Assembly: GCA_016808115.1 (NCBI GenBank)
Contig: JAEQBH010000130.1
Coordinates: 62,001-126,000, forward strand
DNA from: Tetrastigma voinierianum
Taxonomy: Eukaryota > Streptophyta > Magnoliopsida > Vitales > Vitaceae
Length of the DNA stretch: 64,000 nt
Direction of reading: 5' to 3'
The notes beneath the pieces were generated by a model, which saw nothing but the letters and a program-made list of their open reading frames with translations, made no database searches and was not told the DNA's origin. This document shows, piece after piece, positions 56,019 through 64,000 of this stretch. Within the stretch, counting starts at the first letter, position 1. The number at the start of each line of letters is the position of its first letter. Position numbers and translations under genes: made by a program.

Positions 56019-56254
56019 ATGGATCCAATAAAAAAATAGATTTATTCACTTTGTATATTAGTAAAAAATGATTAGTAATATTGTAACAAAATCATAAATT
56101 ACATTTTCTTCATAAAAAACTAATATTTGTTTATATATGTTGATAGGATACTCATATCTTTATAAAAGGATATCTTTTTTTATTAAAGATACATAATAAT
56201 TATTTAAAAACAAACTTTTAAGAATACTTTATTTAAAATATACAATGAACAGCG

Positions 56255-56350
56255 GCCTAACTTAAGTGATTAAGAGCTCAAGCTAACATAGGACGGGGAA
56301 GGGTCTAGGGTTCGAGTTCCAATAGAGACAAATTTGTAAGAAATAGAATG
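56255..56350 (+). repeat. SINE-like tRNA-derived sequence
   Basis: The A-box-like region CTAACTTAAGTGATTAAGAG (about 56260-56279) and the B box GGTTCGAGTTCC (about 56309-56320) resemble plant SINE heads. A short tail follows. Opposite in orientation to the one at 55235-55335. Confidence 0.55.
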
Positions 56351-56364
56351 CTATGATGGAATAT

Positions 56365-57060
56365 TGTAAAACCTAGGAAAAATGCATTTTTTCTAAAAAA
56401 TGGCAAAACGGTAATTTGTCACTGTAGTACAGGTTGAAAACCTAAAATTTTCTAGATCTCGAATGACGAAACGGACTTCACTATTGGAATTGTCTCGGTA
56501 AATCCCAACTTCTGTCCAATTCGTTGGATTACGAGGGCAGTCGGAATTTCACGTATTTCGAGACATGGGTGTCGGATGACACATGGAATGGTACCACATG
56601 GCATGACCATATGGATGCCACATGGCAAGCTTAGAGGAGTGCACATTGTATGAGAGACATGTGATGTGGCAATTGACACCTAATGCATGTGTCCATGTGA
56701 CACGTGACACATGACACATGACACATGAATAGTAAAAGGAAAAGATCTATGACTCACTTTAGGACATGTGGTAGGTGGTGAGAGAAGTCAAAATGTGAGA
56801 GGAATAGGAAAGTGAAAGGAAGTTTCCTCTTTTTGGATCAAACCGAGGAAAGAAAATTCAGTGGATGAAAGGAGAAAAAGAAATGAAATGAGAAAAAAAA
56901 GAAAATAAATGAAGAAAGAAAATAAATGAGAGGAAAACAAAAGAGAAAAAAAATCAGTTCGTGGGAAAGGAAGGAAAAGGGGAAAGAAAGAAAAAGGGAG
57001 AGAGCAGGTCGTGCATTCTTCGATTTTCGGTGTTTCGACAGTCGGAAGTCGATAGGCCTA
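56365..57060 (+). mobile_element. Truncated LTR, 5' part (family X)
   Basis: Begins TGTAAAACC. It shares with 60852-61490 the order AGATCTCGAATGACGAAACGG, TTGGAATTGTCTCG and TTTCACG..TTCGAG, then short direct GACACATGACACATG repeats at 56699-56727. It breaks off after TTTCGACAGTCGGAAGTCGA. Confidence 0.75.
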
Positions 57061-57069
57061 TAATTAAAG

Positions 57070-57483
57070 TTGATCTACCATGAGGATACTAAACCAGTGC
57101 CAAGCGGAAGAATCGGAAGGGTTCTTCCTAATACCAGATTATCTATAATCTCAGGCCATAGACAGATTGGTATGATTCAACCAACGACCAGAACCCGGAT
57201 TTTTGAACCGTGGATATTTTCAGCTCATTCTGTGTTCAGTTTTGAAGATGATAACTCGACGGATTTGATTATGTTGACAGTTGAGATAACTATGCTCACG
57301 CGTTTGTTTGTGAGCTTGTTTTGGCAGGACAATTTTAATGAAGCCGGGGGTGGGTGTATAATGGCTGGATTGGATAGATGTGATCTTGAAGATTGTTTAA
57401 AAACTTGTAAACTCAAACAAGACTCAGTGTATTGGCCTGTGGACATGGAGGATCTGATCTCAATAAAAGCAGATGTTCAATAG
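57070..57483 (+). CDS. Unrecognised open frame, 137 codons
   Basis: An open frame from ATG 57070 to a stop at 57481. I do not recognise the product. The first half looks non-coding in character. The last about 50 residues (after Gln near 57327, starting DNFNEAGG) look more protein-like: balanced composition, several Cys, and VYWPVDMEDLISI. TTTTGGCAG directly before this part (57319-57327) is a good splice-acceptor sequence, so a captured exon of a host gene is possible. It follows a broken LTR and no neighbours support a function. It may equally be chance. Confidence 0.25.
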   Translation: MIYHEDTKPVPSGRIGRVLPNTRLSIISGHRQIGMIQPTTRTRIFEPWIFSAHSVFSFEDDNSTDLIMLTVEITMLTRLFVSLFWQDNFNEAGGGCIMAGLDRCDLEDCLKTCKLKQDSVYWPVDMEDLISIKADVQ

Positions 57484-58434
57484 TGGGATATATAATAGTG
57501 GGATAACTATTGAATGTTATGGCCGGGTACATTGTTAATGTTGGAGGATACAATGAACAACGAAGTATCTTTTGAATAATGGGTGCGCCAAATATAAACC
57601 AGTCTATTGTGAGTGTTATGTATATTAACATAGTATTATATAGATATATATTTTTTAAATATAGTATCTTGTAAGTACTTAACATAAAGAGCTGGAGCCT
57701 AAATAAATTATATTCAACATATGATATGTATACATGTTGTATTATTCTTTCAATAATGTTTGACCCACATTCTCTGTATGTAGTATAACAATGGATTGGG
57801 TAATGATATGGATTATTAAATCTTCACATTAGATATTTGGGATAGGATGAGACTCCGATAATGGAGACAATCATGTGGATGTGTGTTAAATAAAATGCAT
57901 CATCATGTGATCATCGACAAGAAGAATAGTCCTGAGGTGGCATGTTGATCATAGATGTGGTTGTGATGACCTTGATCAGGGACCAGATTAAACACTTGAT
58001 GTGACACTATTGAATTCACTGAAGCTGATTTGGATGACAAATCTATGTGTGTGTGCATTTATCAGGATCATATTGCATTAAAATGACAGAGTCTATTTAT
58101 TATAGAATATTAACATAGAACCATATACCAATATGATCAGTACAACATAAATGAGATGTTGACATAGATAATGTGAATGGAAGGTTAGTCTATCCATATC
58201 CTATGTCTTTACTGGATATTCATTCTTGTTTTCAATCTGTAATAAATCATACATGGACCATTCATTCTACATTAAATCTAAAATATGAAAATAAATGCTT
58301 ATTACAATCCATAGAGTCCGATCACGACCCTCTTTACCATATTTACATACTTGATTATTTATACAATAGTCAAAATAATTTAATTACAATTCCTTTTACA
58401 TAAATACTTTTTATAAAAAAGTATTGTCAAGGCC
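57484..58434. other. AT-rich stretch, no gene seen
   Basis: No long open frame with family resemblance. The 76-codon frame at 58173-58403 is AT-rich and unremarkable. No terminal repeat found. Confidence 0.5.
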
Positions 58435-60185
58435 ATGTCGATATGCCGCAACAATGGCTCGTCGGAGCGTCGTCTCACTTGTACACGAAGGGGTCTCACA
58501 AATGGGGTGAAGCGATACCCGATAAAAAATTCTTATAAGGGCTACTCCCCGCCTAAATGCACATGAAATGGCGTACATAAAACATCAAACCATATTCTAT
58601 ATAAATAATGTAATCCTATATGGAATGTTCTGTGTCATGCATGAGATGAGACTCCTCATGCCTAGCTTGAGAGTCTGGAGCAGAGCTCCCTCACACCCTC
58701 TACAGCCAGTGTGAAAAACCGAGTCATTGGTGTTTCACCCAATGATAAACCATTGGACAACCCTCCAATTTTCATTTATCAAATCCCGTGTGTTATTCAT
58801 TTGTGGGCCACAGATTTTCGGGTTCTCACTGTAGGACACCGCATGCCTATTCAACATTTTTTATGAGCTTTCACCGACGGTTTTATGTCTAAACCATATA
58901 AATTTGTGTCTTTCACCCTAAGGGGGATCTACCCCATCTTGCTACACCCAAATACACATGATTTATATTTATTGTGTTTTATACCGCGTGAAGTCCGATT
59001 TTGGAGCGTGGTCCCATTTTGAACTTCTGCACATTCGCAGAATGGTAAATGCAGTACCATGCACCCTACTTTGACTTGGCCTTGATGTGTGCATATGAAA
59101 TGCAAATATGTCATTTTATGATATGTCATGTTATATGCATAATAAAAGCTACATGAAACATTTAGAAATCTCGGATAATTATATTTTCTACATATAATTT
59201 CCATTTATCACCATTTTCAAGTTAATACATCACGCAAGCACATATTAACAGCGATTTTTACACATGGCTTGCCTTCCATTTAATAACACAATGGCAACAC
59301 GATGAAACAATCTAAAACCCATAAAATAGAAGACTTTCTTAGTCCATTCATGTTAAGTCACCAAAATTCTTTGTGATGCAAACTTCCCTACTTAAGACAT
59401 ATCGATCTCGGGATCAAAACCAAACCCTCAACCTAGTCACGGTACTTTGAAACTTGATCCAGAAATTAATACTAGCTATTAAAGCGATCAGAAAATTCCT
59501 AAAAATTCCTACACTTGGTCCAAAAAATTTGGGATTGAAATTTACGGCCTAACACAGCCTCTAAGAAAACCTCAAGCTATTAAATGGCCTTTAGACTAGA
59601 AATAACATAGGTAGGAAAATTCTCTACCTCATGGAGTTTGACGAAACTCCAAGATTTTGGTACCCACATGTAGCTCTCGATGCGTGGACCGACTTTGTCT
59701 TTTACTCCGACAAAAACCTACGATCCAATTTCCCTAGATATTAAAGAGAAGTGAAGAAAATAAAAAAAATTCCTCACTCTTCACACTCTCTTTCTCTCCC
59801 TCCTGTCGGTTCTCATGCAAAAAATGGCATTGTCCTCCTTTTTATTTGACTTTTATTATTATTATTATTATTATTTTCTTTTCCTTATTATTATTATTTT
59901 TTCTTGTTTTATCTTTTCCATTATTTCTTCCATAACACTTGACTCAGCGCAAATTCATTCCACAAGTGCACCACATGTCATGTCATATGTCGCGAGCAGA
60001 TGTCTCAAAACGTGAGATTCCGCCTATATCCAGAATCAGATGAAGTCGACAGGATAACTAGATTCAGAGGGCAGATTCACTTGATAAAGTCCGTTTAAGT
60101 CATCCGAGATCTAAAAATTTCAGGTTTTCAACGAAATTGCAGATTTTTTACTATTTCAAAAATTGAATTTTTCTTGGGTTTTACA
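58435..60185 (-). mobile_element. Solo or orphan LTR of family X, minus strand
   Basis: The right edge read on the minus strand begins TGTAAAACCC (60185), with AGATCTCGGATGACTTAAACGG following, as in the plus copies. The left half shows CTACACCCAAATACA and pyrimidine-rich text similar in style to the Chromo-1 LTR (for example TGGTACCCACATGTAGCTCT near 59668 against GGTACCTATCGCGTAGCTCT). No internal domains lie next to it. Confidence 0.65.
59848..59875. repeat. (TTA)n microsatellite
   Basis: About nine units of TTA, with shorter TTA runs to 59905. Confidence 0.9.
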
Positions 60186-60369
60186 CATAGTCCCTAGCAT
60201 TGAAAGGCCGTAAAAGTGTCTAGGTTTGCAAAGCCTGCGGTGCGACACCAAAAATCCACTACCCATAAAAAGGCACACGAATATTTGAATATAAAATTAT
60301 CATTGTAATGTATCATCCAAAAAGCTTTTGGTTTATAAACAAATGAAATTTGTTTTGAAAATGATCAAT
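60186..60369. other. Short spacer, nothing recognised
   Basis: No coding potential or repeat structure seen between two LTR pieces. Confidence 0.4.
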
Positions 60370-60790
60370 GGATGTCATCCAAGGCTCAAGTGTTGTGTGA
60401 GGGAGTCGGTGAGAACTCAAAACATGGGGCATGGTGAGTCGCATCTCATGTCATAGCATGTAGGATTCCATTTATGATTGGCATATTCTTCATCGGAATG
60501 TTGATGTGTGTATTATTGTGTGAACATGGTATTGCATGTGCACTTAGGTGGGAAGTAACCCTTGTAGGAATTATCCTTCTTGCCATTTGCTCACTTGGCG
60601 TGAGACCCCGCTTTCGAGTGCAGGTCATGCGGGCGGCTAACCCTCATGCAGGACACTTGTGTGGCCGAAGAATGTCGATTGTGGCTTTAATTTTATTTTG
60701 TAAAACATGTATTAGAACAAACTAGTTTTGTATAAGAGTAATGTAATTAAACTCTTAATGATTATGGGTCTCAGTCAATTAGACACAATA
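60370..60790 (+). mobile_element. Truncated LTR, 3' part (family X)
   Basis: Matches 62370-62720: GGGAGTCGGTGAGAACTC, GCACTTAGGTGGGAAGTAAC, TTTCGAGTGC, TGTGGCTTTAATT and ACATGTATTAGAA appear in the same order in both. Confidence 0.7.
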
Positions 60791-60851
60791 GTGTGGTATT
60801 GAGATGTAATACCCACATATATTCCATGAGTTGACGGGTTGACGGGTTGTC

Positions 60852-62956
60852 TGTAAGACCAGAAAAAATTCCAATTTTCTGAAAAAAGGCAAAATCGTAA
60901 TTTTGGTAAAAATCCAAAATTTTTTTAGATCTCGAATGATGAAATGGATTTCATCGTTGGAATTGTCTCGCGAAATCTAGTTACCACGTCGAATTTCGTC
61001 GAATTCCAAAACAGTCGAAATTTCACGTTTTTCGAGGACACCGAGTATCGGGTGCCGTAAAACGGGTTTGAGAGACATGTGATGTGATGTGATGAAAGTC
61101 ACCTATTACATGTACTCTTGTGACACATGTTGCAAGAGTAGAGAGATGATGAAATGGATGGCCTAGATAGTGTCAAGTGTCAAAAATCAAGAAGAATGGA
61201 CATGATGGAAATTAAATAAATTGTAAATGAATGAGACAAAAGATGAACAGTGTTCATCTTCTTCAAAAGAGACAAAAAAACGTGTAGGAGGGGAAAATTG
61301 ATGCAGTGAGGTTAGGTTTTGTGATTTTTAGAGAGAGAGATAGCACCTTCTCTCTAGGATTCCGGCCGATCGGACTGTCGGATTTCTTCGGGCCAAGAAG
61401 CAAAGTGATTCTACGCAGCGAGGGCTTCGCATGGGCTCCGGTTTCCGGGAGTTTCGACAAATTCCGTGAGGTAGGGGTTTTCTCCTACTTGATTTACCCC
61501 TTGTTTAAGTGTTTTGTAAATGCTTGGGTTGATTTGAGGCCATGAGTGGCCGTTTGATCAGTCCCAAAACTTAGGACCGAATTATGGAAATTTTTGGAGC
61601 CGTTTTGGACAGTCCATGGAATGTATTGGCAGCTTGTGGTGTAATTTATGCAATAAATTGTGTTTTGGTGTGTATGAGACCATAAATGGCCATAGAATTT
61701 GGTTCCACAAAGTGGAACCCGATGTTTCTTGATGAAATTTGCCTGGACGACCAGCTGCTACATTTAAGGATTATTAAAAAGCGATATCGGTTTGTATGGA
61801 GTGGACCCAACGTCCATATGTTGTGTGCATGAAATTGTTTGAAGTGAATGGCTTGAGTTGTGTGGAAATTAATAGGTTAATGCATGAACTTAATGTGTTA
61901 ACATGATGCCACAATTACATAAAACATAATTGTGTGTGTAGGCCATTGGAAATGGAATTGTGATTAGCTCAAGTGAGCTAATTTGGGTGTTGGTTGATCA
62001 AAATTGAATAACATGTGGTATGAGTGCAACTTTGAGAATATATGCATAATTAATATATTGATATAAATTGTGTTGAAATGGCATAACGTATTCATATGCA
62101 CAGAAATTTGACCTAGAAATGGAGTGTAGTGCATGACATGAAAGAAAGAAAAAGCGAACACATGGTTTGAAAGGAATTTCAATGGATGATTTTCCCGGAT
62201 AATTGTGTTGGAGATGGTCCAACAATTACATATCCGGAGGGCCCATGAATTGTTTAGGAGGTTCTCCAACACATTCGCCCTCGGAGGGTAGTCAATACTT
62301 TGCAGAAATTCGGTAGTGTGTTTCGAGAATAACAGGTTTGTTTTGACGATTGTTTTTCTCATACATGGCTTAGGCGGTGTGGGGAGTCGGTGAGGACTCG
62401 AGACATGGGATTGGACATGCAGACATTAGTGGGATCACATGTTACTTGGTGTGCTTACATTGAATCATTGCATATGCACTTGGGTGGGAGTAACACATTT
62501 AGGAATTAATTCCACTTCTTGAATGGTGCTCACTTACTGTCGAGGAATATTATTTCGAGTGCGAGGAGCGTTCGAAGAAGGCAGTTCATTTTAAGTGATT
62601 TTGAAGAAAGTTGGGTTGTGGCTTTGATGTTTTTGGTATAACATGTATTAGAATTGTAAATTTTAATATGCGTTAGTATTAAGAGTAATGTAAAAACTCT
62701 TGAACCATGTAATATATTTGGTTGGGATATATTTGTTGTGAGTATTAATGCAGGGGCCCAAGTGGCCATTTTTACTCATTATAATTGTATATGAACCCGA
62801 TGTGGTCATAAGTTGATTGTTAGGACAGGGTTGTATTTGGGTAGAGCTCTCCGTACAAAAGAGGCTGCGCAGATTTTATAGTGGTGTCGAGGTTACCCGA
62901 CATCCCGATTATTCCTTGAGTTGTGGTTGTCAACGGACCCGGTTTTGGGCGTCACG
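60852..62956 (+). mobile_element. Family X LTR, full-length copy
   Basis: Starts TGTAAGACC and ends near TTGGGCGTCACG, before a PBS-like sequence. Contains CTTCTCTCTAGGATTCCGGC near 61352 and GGTAGGGGTTTTCTCCTACT near 61471. It is the reference for the shorter pieces at 56365 and 60370. Probably the 5' LTR of an element that runs out of the window. Confidence 0.7.
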
Positions 62957-62960
62957 GCAA

Positions 62961-62977
62961 TTATCGAGCTAAGGTAA
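62961..62977 (+). promoter_or_regulatory. Degraded Met-type primer-binding site
   Basis: TTATCGAGCTAAGGT resembles TATCAGAGCTAAGGT, the tail of a TGGTATCAGAGC PBS, right after the LTR. Confidence 0.45.
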
Positions 62978-64000
62978 GGTACCTTGGGAGCTCGGTGGGT
63001 ATAGAGCGTAGGTAAATGAAAACCTAGGGATTGAGGGACTTGGGCTTAGGCCATGGTCATGAGGTGTAAGAACATCACCACTTGGTGGCTCGATGTTAAA
63101 GTTTAGGTATGAGATTACCTAAGAAGTCACGGGACAGGATTAGAACACTACATGCATTGTGTTTTATGTGTGATAGTTGTACATAACATGAGCTGTTGTG
63201 TGTTGAAATTGTATGCTTGGTGAATAGCATAGGAAAGATGTTGAACACTATGGTCAAGAAAATGTAACCTTAGGTGTTCGAGAATTTTTGGGGCGAATGG
63301 TCTGGGTATGGACGATAGCCCGGTTGAGCATGAGCATGCTCGGTTTGTGGTCGGAAAAAATTTCTAGTTTTTGCACAAGAAAATAGTCAAAATGAAATCT
63401 TAAAAAAAAAAAAAAAAAATTTGTTATATGAATTGCAGTGGTCTAGGCTCTTTGCATTTCGGAGAGTGTGAGGAGTTCTTGGAGGATTAGAAAAAAAAAA
63501 AAGAGGAAAGGTTGCTAGATTGGAATAGACTCTTGCCCATTTTCTAAGAATGGTCTATCTGAGGAAAGTGTATTGTAGCCTGCTGGTAGCGAGGCTACAG
63601 CGAGGCTTAAATGTATTACGACGCACAGTGGCTTTCGAATTTGTATTGTGGCGCATAGTAAGTGGCGAGGCCTGGCGAGGCTCAATTGGCATGGTGGCAC
63701 ACGGCGGGTTGACGAGCACGATGTCTGGCGGGCCTGATGGGCGAAGCGGGCCTGCGACCTGGCTTGAGCCTGATGCTGGCGAGGCACGCCATGACTAAGC
63801 GAGCCTGGCGGCTGACGGGCTACAATGGCGACGAGCTACGGCTGAGCAAGCACCGCAGCGAACACATGAAGCAAACCTTGTGACTGAGTCGAGGTGTGCA
63901 CAGGTGCATAACTTCGATCTTGACACGATTAGCATTTTTTGATCGCATTTGAGACCTTGTTCATGAAACGCGTTCCGCAAGAATTTTTCAAAAAAAAAAA
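62978..64000 (+). other. Leader of a chromovirus-like element, no gag readable
   Basis: An A-run of about 18 at 63402-63419 and another at the window end. From about 63560 to 63850 GC-rich sequence repeats the word GGCGAGGC or GGCGGG with imperfect spacing. Open frames here are low-complexity. No domain recognised. Confidence 0.4.

Larger units (their letters stand above)
55380..56045 (+). other. Plastid-derived DNA (NUPT): trnY - spacer - trnD
   Basis: Two plastid-type tRNA sequences lie in the plastid order and orientation. A roughly 455-bp spacer between them keeps long runs of recognisable plastid trnY-trnD spacer, such as ACAAATTCTGATTTTGC, CATATCAGGATCGAT and TAGCGAAAAGATTACTAATA. Both tRNAs have internal damage, so this is an old nuclear copy and not plastid contamination. 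The left limit is near ATTGATTCTTCTTGGG. The right limit is after the trnD tail GATGGATCCAATAAAAAAAT. Confidence 0.9.

Overview
The window looks like intergenic, repeat-dense nuclear DNA of a flowering plant, probably a dicot. It holds plant-type transposable elements almost end to end: chromodomain Ty3/gypsy elements, Tat-lineage Ty3/gypsy elements, L1-type LINEs, a hAT transposon with a TTF-type transposase, SINE-like tRNA-derived repeats, and a piece of plastid DNA carrying trnY and trnD. I found no intact host gene. Nearly every coding stretch is a decayed TE fragment broken by stops and frameshifts. Boundaries are read by eye and are approximate unless a motif fixes them.

Layout, left to right. 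(1) 1-454: 3' part of a LINE reverse transcriptase. (2) 455-3557: a decayed hAT element with a partial transposase. (3) About 4440-16582: a minus-strand Tat-like element, called Tat-1 here. In its own direction it has PBS, gag, protease, RT, RNase H and integrase, then a pyrimidine/purine tract, an array of about 19 copies of a roughly 102-bp repeat, and an ORF remnant on the opposite strand. (4) 16583-26504: a minus-strand chromovirus, called Chromo-1, with 2.6-2.7 kb LTRs, PBS and PPT. (5) 26505-32462: a plus-strand Tat-like element, called Tat-2, truncated at its 5' end. It has gag end, protease, RT, a deletion into the integrase C-terminus, an array of about 22 copies of a 37-bp repeat, and an opposite-strand ORF. 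(6) 32463-48580: a plus-strand chromovirus, called Chromo-2, with 3.3-3.4 kb LTRs. It appears to sit inside Tat-2 and is itself split in its gag zinc knuckle by a third element (36919-42888). That element has no recognisable pol, 1.7 kb LTRs and a perfect 5-bp target duplication. (7) 48581-49590: possible distal end and 3' LTR of Tat-2. (8) 49597-54830: a minus-strand L1 LINE. (9) 55235-56350: plastid-derived trnY-spacer-trnD flanked by two oppositely oriented SINE-like repeats. (10) 56365-64000: a cluster of related LTRs in alternating orientation around an unrecognised ORF, ending in the leader of a further chromovirus-like element.

The most interesting pattern is that the two Tat-like elements, in opposite orientations, share one plan: pol, then a private tandem array, then an antisense ORF. 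The arrays are unrelated in unit length and sequence. The nesting also gives a relative order of insertion: Tat-2 first, Chromo-2 second, the pol-less element last.
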